DNA of 64,000 nucleotides from Oikopleura dioica (Eukaryota; Chordata; Appendicularia; Copelata; Oikopleuridae): assembly GCA_907165135.1 (NCBI GenBank), contig OU015569.1, positions 11,160,501 through 11,224,500 of the forward strand, given 5' to 3'. Shown here in pieces: positions 1 to 9,575 of this stretch. The position numbers and the translations under genes are program-made. The number at the start of each line of letters is the position of its first letter. The stretch's first letter is position 1. The notes beneath the pieces were generated by a model. The model did no database searches, was not told the origin of the DNA, and saw only the letters and a list, made by a program, of their open reading frames with translations.

Positions 1-2
1 GG

Positions 3-1150
3 CTTGGTTTGGTGGTCCAAGTCGAGGGCAAAACCCGAGCTATTCGCGATAAATCTTCACGTGTTGTTCGAATCGCAGTAGAGGCAGCCTCCATGCGATT
101 AAAAACTGTTGATGGAGATTCACCAACTCCGGAGGTTCTTTCGAGTTCACCACGGTAGAGTACGGCCGACTCTAACCTTGCCCTGCTCGAAAGTTTTTAT
201 CGAATTTATAACTTTTCTTGTCAAACACTTTTACTAGAGTTTTTTGGCAGTGATTATTTCTTGGCCCTGTCTTCTCTCATTGTTGACGATGTGCATCACT
301 CAACTCCGAATCGTCATGTTCATCGGACAACTTGCTCTTTTCCTTAGGTTTCTTTCAAAAATATGGCCACTTTAAAAATTTTCAGATCGTCTCCTGACTT
401 TACGGACGAAACTCCAGTCGTCGACCGAGAAGACAAAGTGACGTTTTACGTTACGATTTTTGGCTGGATGCAGCTTTTCTGTCTCCTCGTTGCTCCTGTC
501 ATCGGAAACGTCCTCGACAAGAATCTGGAAATCTGCCGGGACGATCCAATCGCCGGCGTCAGAAGCAGAGATTCCAACTCGACCCAAGCGTTCAGAAGAG
601 TCCAGGCGTTGCGCAACACCAGGAACGCCTATCTCATCACAGAGGTGATTTTTCAATGTCTTCCTTGACTTTTATCCTCTGAAGGCGTGCCTCCTCGCGA
701 TTGGAATTCTGATGGTTCTTCCCATTCCAATCTGGGCGCAGTACATTACATTTTTACTCGTCACTTGGATTCGTACTTTTCTTCACTCTACTGCAGGTAT
801 GAAGCGACTACTGTAAAAACCACAGTTAACTGTTTCCTTAGGTGGTCTTTATGTGAATGTGTTTCATTACGCTCATTTGGGAAAATTAACTGGCCTGGGC
901 TCGATAGTTTCTGCGATCTTTTGCCTGCTCAATGATCCGCTCTTCAAAATTGTTAATAATATTCTCGACCAGGATCCTTTCTGGGTAAGTTGAAAAAAGT
1001 ACTTGTATGGCAAATCGCTCTTAGTTGAATATTCTGGTGCTGGTCCTGTCTTTGTTGGGCCTGCTGCTTCCTTTATATCTGACTCGATTTGCGAAGAAGG
1101 TTGAGAAGACGTTGAATGAAATTGATAAGAGCAATAAACTGTCGAAATAA
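3..1150 (+). CDS. SLC43-like major facilitator carrier, C-terminal half (5' end outside window)
   Basis: Membrane carrier of the SLC43 type (LAT3/LAT4 and nucleobase transporter family), plasma membrane. The frame runs through TM7-TM12: the segment with CITQLRIVMFIG resembles the SLC43 TM7 pattern, FGWMQLFCLLVAPVIG resembles TM8, and YVNVFHYAHLGKLTGL matches the family's HFGKLFGL region; it ends in a basic tail at TAA 1148-1150. Introns I can place are 348-385, 645-684, 797-841 and 985-1024 (38-45 bp, all GT-AG, frame kept). Upstream, 3-154 is open in one frame and looks like the central cytoplasmic loop, but the splice between it and about 238-251 is not resolved. The substrate cannot be told. 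Family assignment is from remembered conservation, no search was run. Confidence 0.75.
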
Positions 1151-1466
1151 ATAGAATTTCAAATTGACGAAATCTCGTCCGGGGAAATTTGGGGCGTTCT
1201 TCCCTCTTCAGCGGGATATCGTGCAAATACCGGCGGTTTTTGGATGGTTCGATATCTAAAAACCGCCACAGAAGTGGTTCTTTTCGTAAAACTTCGAATC
1301 AGAATGGTTTGATTAATGGAAATTCTATTTTCAGCTCCGAATTAGGCCTACTTATTAGAGCATAAAGCGCGCGCCCTCCCAACTTGCAGCGGAAGCAAAA
1401 TTTTTATTGGCTTATTGAAGATAAATATTGACAAATTTGAAATTTTTGAATAAAATTTGAGAGAAA
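1151..1466. other. intergenic spacer
   Basis: No convincing exon seen on either strand; this is the gap between the SLC43-like stop and the RING gene start. A short inverted pairing around the CCGGCGGTTTTTGG and AAAACCGCC strings near 1228-1265 is the only structure noticed. Confidence 0.4.
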
Positions 1467-2385
1467 ATGGTCCGACATCTCGACGACTACATAACTTCTT
1501 ATGGGAGATTTGGAAAGTGCAGTGACTGTGGATTGTAAGTTCAAAACTTTTTTCTCTTGTTAACTCTTTGGATTTTAGCCATTCCGAAGCAACTGCGTTG
1601 ATCAGAAAAAAACGATTCTGCGAAGACTGCAAAGAAGAAAAGTATCCAGACGAAAAGCCCGAATTTCAAGAGACAGATGCAAGATTCAAGTGCCGTGCTG
1701 GTAAATGCGGGGCGAAAAATCTCTCCTTCCGAGAGATCTTAATTGGGTCTTGCTGCAAGGATGCGGCGAAAGCAATTTCCGACAATGTTTGGGGTAATGA
1801 TTTAAAAATAAAGAACTTATCAATTTAATTATATCGATAGAGTCCAAGTACGAGCGCGATGTGATGAACAAGATTTATATGAAAATAAAAACGGCGCGCT
1901 GCTCTTTCAATTCCAAAATAGACGAAGCTGAAGGTGAGCTGTATTCTGCGAAAAATGCAGTGCGAGCAGCAAAAGAAGCACTGAAAAAGGCTGAAGAGAG
2001 AGTTCTAGCGGCAGAAGTGAATCTTGGATACGCGAGAATAAAACATCGAGATTTGACAAAATTGGAAAAGAAAAGCGAGAAACGAGTTCTTGTCATTACA
2101 AAAGCTGCGTTTGAAGAACATGGTAAGATGATCTAGTCGAAAATTGTTGATTTTTACTGATTATTTTTAGACGAGCCACCAGCAAAGAAGCCGAGGAAAG
2201 AGGAAGTGAATGAGAAGCTCGAATGCAGACTCTGCCTCGAGTCCTACACTGAAGACCGCCCATCTGCGATCATCATTCCATGCGCGCACATGTTCTGCTA
2301 TAATTGCATCTCGTCCCTTCCACAGAAAAATTGCCCCAACTGCCGCGCCGAGTTTACTGACAACAATGTCTACAAGACTCACTAA
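1467..2385 (+). CDS. RING-finger protein (probable E3 ubiquitin ligase) with N-terminal Cys motifs and coiled coil
   Basis: Four exons (1467-1534, 1579-1793, 1841-2122, 2171-2385) joined by 44-48 bp GT-AG introns give one frame. Order of features: N-terminal paired cysteines (CSDCG, then CEDCKEEK and CRAGKCGAKN), which may form a degenerate zinc module; a Lys/Ala/Glu-rich stretch typical of a coiled coil (SAKNAVRAAKEALKKAEER); then a C3HC4 RING at the C terminus with CRLC, CAHMFCYNC and CPNC. The RING spacing is canonical, so ubiquitin transfer with an E2 is the expected role; substrate unknown. The start is the first ATG after an A-rich leader. Coiled coil plus terminal RING recalls TRIM-like proteins in reverse order, but I do not recognise an orthologue. 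Confidence 0.85.
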
Positions 2386-2669
2386 GCATCTGCTCCTCTT
2401 TAGTTCACTGTTAAATTCTATTTCTTAAAGTAGCTTCGAACCTTTCTGATCCAGAAAAAAAGAAATGAAAAATCAACCAAATGTCTGGGCATTAATTCTT
2501 TTATTAATGATTGTAGTAAAGAGAATATCAGGATCTCAATAAAAATTCCACTTATTTGATCAATGATCAACGACATTATATCTTGGATATCCTAACCGGA
2601 GTACAGTGAAGGGAGAAAAAAATAATTAACGAAATAAAGAGAAATTATCAGATTTAATACATGTAACAA

Positions 2670-4320
2670 TTAAAGAGTTTGGTAAAAGAAGTTTCGGACT
2701 CTGTAGGCAGAGGCGGGGCCTACTTGGTAATTGTCAGCGACGTGTGCTGTCAGATCGCCGGTGGATTTCGATCCCCCCGCGGCGTAGCTTCCCGACATAA
2801 CGGTGCTCCCGTCGACACTTGCGACGTAGTTGACATTTCCGTTACCAGCATCCGTGACTTCGACTGTGTAGGTGCTCCATTGACCGTCAGTGCAGACGAT
2901 ATCCGTATATATTTGATGAGCCCAAGACGGAGAATTGGTTGGATGATTGACTACAAAGTGAATTCTGTTGCCATTTGGCTCTCGCATGAGAAGAAAAGTT
3001 CGGTCGCCGGGTGCACCGTAATCCGGGCCTGCACCAAGCCGAAGAACGGTCGTGTATTCCGAGTTTATCGGTGCGCTATGGTCGCAGAAGACCTCAGCTG
3101 AGGCCTTGTAGCCCAAAGCAGCTGGCACGGTTGCGAGAAGATTATTTTGAGTTGGGGCAATGTCGCAGCCGTTGACAATATTGAAACAGTTTTCAAGTCC
3201 ATCGCATGGTTCAGAGCAGAGAGGAGTATCGGCAAAGGTCTGGTAGTAGAAGTTGCGGACGGAAAACGCTGATCCAGCGTCGTACCAGTCGTCGGAGACG
3301 AAAACTTGAAGATCGCCACTTGTCAATGATCCTTGGTAGCCGTAAGTTCCTTCATCAATTTGGGTTCCATCAATACTGACAACGTATCGCAAGGTATTGG
3401 GGGAGCCATCGACTTGTTTCACTTCAACGGCGTAGGTGTTCCACTCACCGTCGGTGCAGACGTAATCGTTGTACTTGGAGTGATCATCACCGGCTGGATC
3501 GTTGACCGTGAAGTAGAGCATGTCAGCAGAGCTGGGATATCGCCACAGCGCGAAGGTTCGATCACCTGCAGCGCCAAAGTTGTCTCCCGCGCTCACGTGG
3601 AAGATGTTCTGGAAGAAGCCCTCGAGCGTATTGCTATGGTCGCAACGAACATCAGCGGAGAATTTGTAGTTGAGAGCAGCGGACACGGTGGCAACCTGAT
3701 TGTTTCGAGAAGGTGCGACGCTGCAGCCATTGACCAGAACCTGGCAGTTGTCAAGGCCGTCGCATGGGTCGCTTGCGCAAGGAGGAGGTGTTGGTGCGAT
3801 CGGAAGGTCGCACTGGAGCTGTTTGTATTTTCTCTTGAAAAGCATGTTTCGCTGTCGTTGGATGGTTCTGGTCATCTTGTGGGAAGCCCATCCGTTGTTG
3901 TCGGTGAGGTTGACATCGTCCATGCAGACGAAGGCGTCGTGGTAGCTCTTGATGGACGCAATGAAGTTGTTGATCGAGTGGCAGATGTCCTCACTGTCGT
4001 AGTAGGGAGGGACAAAAGCGTCGGGGTCACCGGAGCCGGCAAATTCGACGCAGGAATCCGAGACGCGGCCGGGGAAGTTTTCGACTTTGTTGTAGAAGTC
4101 GCGAAGTCGATTGGCCTTCTTCCTAGCATTGTGATCACGGAAATTTCTATCAACGTATGCGGCGTAGACAGCGTCGTAGAGATCGCCGTAAGCAGCGGCA
4201 ACTTGGGTCCAGGCATCGTTCGCAACCTCGACCGCAGAGGCAGCGGAGACAACAGCAGCAAGAACCTAGAAATTTCAGATTTTGAAAAAATTTAACACAC
4301 AGATTTTCTCTTACCTTCAT
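2670..4320 (-). CDS. secreted protein with a tandem ~150-residue Cys module (house-protein-like)
   Basis: Two coding exons: 4315-4320 (Met-Lys) and 2670-4265, split by a 49-bp GT-AG intron; about 533 residues. The N terminus MKVLAAVVSAASAVEV is a good signal peptide, so the protein is secreted. Residues after about 140 (around CMDDVNLTDNNGWASHK) lead into two copies of the same module, each beginning PCDGL(D/E)NC and containing a GDRTF strand, a (V/I)VCTDG(E/Q)W turn and an (S/A)(F/Y)(S/R)VRNF(F/Y)YQT end. The strand pattern suggests a LamG or concanavalin-like fold, as inference. Larvaceans secrete many lineage-specific house proteins (oikosins) with signal peptides and Cys repeats; this fits that class but I cannot name it. 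A strongly open antisense frame covers the gene and is a shadow. Confidence 0.8.
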
Positions 4321-5336
4321 TCTCTGATCAGTTTCGAAAAGATTTTCTTTTCAATGATGATTTTGAGGGATTCGAAGTACGATTTTATATCGCCAAAGTG
4401 CTGATAAGAGCGCCGCGCCCGCTTGATGTACTCGAGAGCACCAATTTCCACGTTCTTGCACCGGCGTAACTTTTGCTCTATTTCGAAATGTCTAGTTTTT
4501 TCCTTCCACCTAGAACCCTGGTTACCTGCAATTAAGCTTCTGAAAAATGACTAGGAAGCTATTTTTTGAAAGAAACCTTCACAATATCAAATAAACCCGA
4601 TGAAATAAACTATTAATAATAATGTATATGATATACAGTATATCACATGATAATACCAACGAATTAGGGTAAGGGAGTCCCTAACTTAGGGACTGGGTTA
4701 GGCAAATAGTCTATTGGCCATTTTATAAAAAATTATTTAGCTGAGCTTATCATCTTGTCAAGATTTCTGAGCTAGTCAGAGCCGCTCAGCTCAGGTTATC
4801 AGAAGAGCTATTATTGCGATTTTTTAATTTATTTTCAAAATTTTTAAAATTATGTTCTCAAAAATGATGTCAAAAAGATGGCTTACTCTGAAAAAAATTA
4901 CCCTGAAAATAACTCTGAAATCCGCGTAGAGCCTATGCCGCATAGAACATATTTTAACGCATACTTTCTACCGTAATTGGCCACAAGGCCAAGCGTTTAG
5001 ATATGCTGCTAAGCACCTTCCAAGTAAGTGTCGTATGTGGAGCAACAACATGTTCTCGGAACCATTTTCGTGCTTGGTAACCAACAGAATTAGAGTCTAA
5101 GCCGTCTCCAGCGCTGTTTTCCCCAAAATACAAGGTGCAGAGTACTCCAATTCGTTTATCTTGAATATTTTCTTGCAGAATGGCAAAAAGGAAAACTTCT
5201 AACTCAACAGTCAGCGTTTTTTTCGGCGTAAAAAGAGTAAATTAAAAAAATAAAATCATAAAAAATCAATCTTCTTTGGAATACTTTATTCATTTATTTC
5301 AGCAATATAAACAATCTTGCTATAAAAATTCATGCT
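4321..5336. other. intergenic with palindrome and GAGCT-type repeat remnant
   Basis: About 1 kb with no clear gene. It holds a nearly perfect 19-bp palindrome, AGTCCCTAACTTAGGGACT, near 4676-4694, and a short CTGAGCT/AGCTCAG-rich patch at about 4739-4800 that resembles the GAGCT-rich element at 48103-48509. Confidence 0.45.
4384..4391 (-). promoter_or_regulatory. TATA-like box for the secreted repeat protein
   Basis: On the minus strand the sequence GATATAAAATC lies about 65-70 bp upstream of the ATG at 4320, a plausible core promoter position. Not tested. Confidence 0.4.
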
Positions 5337-5640
5337 TCAAAAGCGCTGCGTGCGAGCTTTGGCAGGACTGGTCGCTGGAACGCTGCATCTTCAACAAAGG
5401 GCGAAAGTAAAAGGCATCAATTGAATTGCTCCATCGAGTGCATAGAACTGACAGAGGCTGCATTTTTACCTTGGAACTGGGAGTGATTGACGCGGTGGAG
5501 AAACTCCTTGAAAGCTTTTGACAGAATCTGCCACAGATCGAAACGAGCCTTTTTTAGTAAAATAAAAGGGATGAAAAAAGGGCTTGCTGATTTTTACCTT
5601 GATAGGAAATACGACACTCGGAGCACTTTTTAGGCATCAT
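5337..5640 (-). CDS. possible small protein, 57 aa, three exons
   Basis: Exons 5598-5640, 5470-5548 and 5337-5388 join across two GT-AG introns (49 and 81 bp) into a 57-residue frame that begins MMPKKCSECRISYQ (a C-x2-C) and ends KARTQRF. Two AATAAA polyadenylation signals lie just downstream on the minus strand (within 5279-5303). The lengths sum to a multiple of three without forcing. No family recognised. It could also be a non-coding transcript with fortuitous frames. Confidence 0.4.
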
Positions 5641-6228
5641 TTTGAGATATTTTCTTAATTTTCAAAATTAAGATTATTTTAATTTTTTTATAGGAAATCC
5701 CCCAAAATGGTTAAAAAAAGCAACGATGCCCTTTCCTTTGAATTATCAGCGCTTGAATTCATGCGCGAAAGGTGGCGACTCTGAAATAATTCGCATTGAT
5801 TTCGGATTTTCTCCTTCTCAATTCTATAGCTGTTAATTTTTGCTAAACACCGAGCTCGCTACATATCTATTGCCCAAATGCTTGGGGTGACATTAAAACG
5901 ATAGTTATCCCCTTCATTAAGAATTGCCCGAGAATAAAATATTAATTTGTGCTCAAATTTATCGCAGGTAATTTCTCTCTTTTGAACACAAAACCATTAA
6001 CCTACTCTCGAGTGCGGGGTAAATCTTCGTTCGCGGCTTTTGTCGCTGGAATCTGTGTCTGTCTCACCATACACCAGATAGGCACTAGAATTTATATGCT
6101 TGTTTTGTCAAGACTGGCAAATTGAGTAAAGAAAAATGTCGAAAAACTGGCAATTCTGTTCGTTTTTGAATAAAAATTCGGCAATTTTGATTGGCTTTTG
6201 CAAGTCCTGATTGTATTTAAAGAACTGA
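5641..6228. other. spacer, no supported gene
   Basis: Only a short open stretch starting at an ATG at 5707 (about 26 codons) is seen; no splice partners found. AT-rich. Confidence 0.35.
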
Positions 6229-6438
6229 TTGAATAAACTGTTGATCGAATTTTACCAGCAACAAGAAAGAAGAATAAACAAAGCTGCAGAAGAGATCACA
6301 ATCGAAATGGACTGCCAAAAGGTGCTGAAAAAGGAAGAAAGTCACCTTCTTAGAGCGAAAGAAAAGGAAAAACTTACAATTCCAGCTTCATGTTTTTTCA
6401 TTTTTTCGAACCATCGGGCGCTCTCAATCATTCTCTAG
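6229..6438 (+). CDS. possible exon, charged and coiled-coil-like
   Basis: An open frame rich in Gln, Glu and Lys (EFYQQQERRINKAAEEIT, VLKKEESHLLRAKEKEK) with no ATG at its start; the first in-frame ATG is at 6307. It may be one exon of an unmodelled gene or a gene fragment. The sequence at its upstream edge (GCAAGTCCTGATTGTAT, near 6199) recurs in diverged form in an intron at about 29921, so repeat origin is possible. Confidence 0.2.
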   Translation: MNKLLIEFYQQQERRINKAAEEITIEMDCQKVLKKEESHLLRAKEKEKLTIPASCFFIFSNHRALSIIL

Positions 6439-6874
6439 CTGTCATTTTTGGCAATTGCTGTGGCGAATGCTCGAAATGGCAGGCCCTTTTTCGATATGGC
6501 TGGTTCAATATAATCCTCTCTCGAGGATCAGTGAACTCAAGCGAAGGTGTTGCTGCTACCCTCTCCTGCAACAACTGCTATCCCCCTTTCCACCCATTCC
6601 TGGGCGATCAATTATTCACTCAAAAAAGTATAAAATATATACCCGTAACGGTAACACATGTCATTTTCAGATATTCTCTCTCATCTTTTTTTTTGCTTTC
6701 CCAAGCTTCTTTTTATCATTTTTTAAAAAGAAAGGTCAAAGAGAATTTTCAAAAAAGACGAATTTAAAAGACAAATGTAAGAAAAAAAGTCTAGTTTATT
6801 GTTTTTGGCAGGTAGTTTTGTTGACGATTTCGCATTTCTTATTTTATACAAGCAAGCATCAGCAGCGATTGAGC

Positions 6875-7330
6875 TCATTTTGTCTCCCCACAAAATAATT
6901 CTAAAAAATCCTCGTTGATTTCAATTCACTGAAAATGGAAACTTACCAATCGATCTGATTCCATCGCGCTGGGTCTTTGTAACGACGTTCCCTAAATCAT
7001 CTTCAGATGAAAATTTTAACCTACTGTCTGTGTAAATGAAGGCTTCGTGTCCCTAGAAAGTTGGTTAGAAAAATAGGAAAAGCGCGCTAGAAGTGTGACT
7101 TGCCTCGTTTCTGCAGCCAATGTGAATCTTTGGCGCAGGCAGAAATTCCAGTCTGCTGAATTTTGAAATGGCCCCAATGTAACCTTCTGTGTGGCGACAC
7201 GTGACCGTCCAAATCGGCTCCGCTCGTTTGGTCTTTGACGAAAAGACGAACTCAACGGGTGAAATGTCGAAAATGTTCGAATCGTACTCGTTGTTGATTT
7301 TTCGGAAGCATTTCGATGCCTCGCAGTTTC
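6875..7330 (-). CDS. unrecognised gene, C-terminal three exons
   Basis: Exons 7104-7330, 6947-7052 and 6875-6900 join in frame. The first intron (7053-7103) is GC-AG, the second (6901-6946) GT-AG. The product contains NCEASKCFRKINNEYD, PIWTVTCRHTEGYIG, IHIGCRNEGHEAFIYT and ends ELFCGETK. Five or more cysteines and the lack of charge clusters suggest an extracellular domain, but no family is recognised. I could not find the upstream exon beyond the acceptor at 7331, so the 5' end is missing. Confidence 0.5.
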
Positions 7331-8151
7331 CTTTTAGTGTTATTCAGAGTTAAAATCAAAATCTTAGATGATCACTTTAAGTTTTTCAATTCTTATTCAA
7401 TGAGTTCCACTCGTTCTTCTAGATAAAAAAACAATATTGACAGGGTTTTTAATAACTTTATGGTCTCTAAAAAAACGAACTTTTCTAGAGAAAATCTGCG
7501 AGATTTTGATAGAAAATAGTCTGAACAGTTATTTATATTGAAAATTTCCTATAGTTTCATATTGAGAATGGTTTTGTCTTGATTTCAACTTTCAGATTCA
7601 GGTGAAAAGAGTAAGCTTTGGAATATAGGATTACTTGTCCAAATGGATCCTGAGCCTAACCCTAACCCTAAATAAAGTTTGGTCAATTTGAAGCTGATTA
7701 AAATTCAAATTCTTTTACTTTTTTACAAGAATTGCTCTTTGCTCTGGTCACACTTTCCTGTACACTCCAACATGCAACTCTAAAACGCAATTTCCTCACC
7801 AATCTTATCTCTTAAAATTCTCAAACCTGAATGGGCACATCAGTCCGCACTTGCGTGCAATATTCTGTGCATTCTCTTTTCTTGCAAAAAGCGTGCACAG
7901 AACTCGAGTACAGTACTGTCATGCAGGCGGGAGCGAAAAGTCTCATTTCGATAAAAAAAAAGTTTTCTTTTTTTTATGTTTCAAAAAAAAATTCTCTTTT
8001 TGATATTTTTCAACCAAACGTGAGTATCTGAGCTTCTTCTCAGAGGCTTTTATTCGCAACTTGGTGAAACTGTTCACGGCGGGGGCTTATCGGTGTCGGT
8101 TACAAAGCTCGGCTTATCTTGTGTAAACGATTAAAGCCATTTCACTAGTAA
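7331..8151. other. AT-rich spacer
   Basis: No supported exon. Contains the telomere-like run at 7653-7671 and poly-T/poly-A tracts. Confidence 0.4.
7653..7671. repeat. interstitial telomere-like (CCCTAA) repeat
   Basis: About two and a half units of CCTAAC/CCCTAA. Similar short runs occur at 25251-25271, 49225-49241, 53350-53373 and 54563-54588. Confidence 0.7.
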
Positions 8152-8292
8152 ATGAGCTGCCCAGATGCTTTTCAAAGCGACCGAGCCAGAACAGCTAGAA
8201 ACTCGACAAAAAACATTCAAGCCACGAGATTCGGCGAATTTAGCGCGCCGCAAATTGAGCAACAGTCGACTGCGAAGGCGATTTTGAATTAA
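8152..8292 (+). CDS. possible small ORF, 46 aa
   Basis: ATG-started frame of 46 residues with protein-like composition (begins MSCPDAFQSDRARTARNSTK, includes ATRFGEFSAPQIEQQ). It lies 200 bp upstream of another small gene on the same strand and could be its 5' exon, but no splice donor was found. No family recognised. Confidence 0.3.
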   Translation: MSCPDAFQSDRARTARNSTKNIQATRFGEFSAPQIEQQSTAKAILN

Positions 8293-8492
8293 TTCGACTA
8301 AAGCAAATTCATCTTAAAAACCTCACCATCACGTTCTAGGGCTCATTTTTCGTCTGTTTCAAATTTAACTCAAACTACTGCATTGACCAAAAATCTGGTC
8401 AAAAGAAAAATTTAGCAAGTTTTTGCTTTAACTTGCTTTTATAAAAAATATCAAAAAAAAAAGAGCCTAAAAATTTATTTAATCGAAATTTT

Positions 8493-8799
8493 ATGGAAAG
8501 AAAGAGAGTCCCAAAGACTGGAAAAAGAAAGTTCGAATGGAGTAGATCTAATGAGTTACGGTGGCAAGAGGCTTTAGGCTTGGTGTTGAGTGTTGCACAA
8601 GTTCCAATTCTGAAGGCTTAGAGGGATGAAGCTAACATGAAACCTATATCCTCGTCTAAGACAGCGATTTAGCGAATCCGTTCCAGCCGAAAAGGGTGAG
8701 TTTGACTACGCCTTTCAAGGCAAGATCAAAAGAGCACGAAAAAGAAAAGATTTGAACAAAGAGTTCGTCACAATTGAGTTACTTTTGAAGTGGCAATAA
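8493..8799 (+). CDS. possible small basic protein, 68 aa, two exons
   Basis: Exon 8493-8560 (MERKRVPKTGKRKFEWSR...) and exon 8661-8799 (ending KEFVTIELLLKWQ) join across a 100-bp GT-AG intron in frame. AATAAA signals overlap and follow the stop (8795-8800 and about 8806). The middle is rich in Lys/Arg (GKIKRARKRKDLNK), so a nuclear or nucleic-acid role is possible. The donor choice is mine; the downstream exon is the better-supported part. Confidence 0.4.
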
Positions 8800-9575
8800 A
8801 ATCTTGGAATAAAATTGATGGCCCGTTGTAGCGATAGCTCTCCTTCTGCGGTCAGTCTTTTAAAAATATCTTTTCCATCGTAATTTTTCAAAAATTGAAA
8901 ATGAATTTATTTGCTCAAGACGCCATTCGTGGTTACGTTGTCACAACGTAAAGAGAAAAAAAAATAATGACTGTGCTTTAAAATCTGAGAAAATGAATAA
9001 ACAGTTGAAAATTGCCAAAAAATGATAAATTTCAAATAAAGAAATGTTATAATATTATTAAATGAGCGCAAATGTAAAGTGAGATTGTCCATTCGAAAAA
9101 ATACAGCATATAAATTATATGATATATTATAAAAAAAATTCATCGGCCATTTCATCTGCTCAAAATTGAAAGAATAAAAAAATTAAAAATGTCTGTCTTT
9201 CGATTCAAGTACAAAATGAATTCTCCAGAAACATTAGAGCAGTCAACAACATGGTTAGAATATCAAGAGAAAAAGAAGAAGAAAAATAATAACGAATAAA
9301 ATGACTCTCTAAGCCCAAGGCCTACGAATTAGCCACGAACAAATCGGTTTTGCAAGTTGGTGAAAAAACGTGGTCTCGACAAATCATTGCGATATTTCTC
9401 ATCCTCTTAGTTCAATCCCCGGTAACTCTATTTCAACGTCGGCTTATTCGCGCTGGATTATGATTCTATATTCATTCGCAAAAAATCAATCCTAAGAAAA
9501 AACTCGACTCACGCAGGCAATTTCTTTGAGACGGGATTTTTATTTTTAATTGTGACAGTAGCTATTTTTTAAAAT
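8800..9575. other. AT-rich spacer
   Basis: No supported gene; long A/T runs on both strands. Confidence 0.4.

Noticed and set aside
3333-4295. Long plus-strand open frame (320 codons)
   Set aside because: Antisense shadow of the secreted repeat protein; no signal peptide or family, and the minus-strand frame has a signal peptide, intron and repeats.
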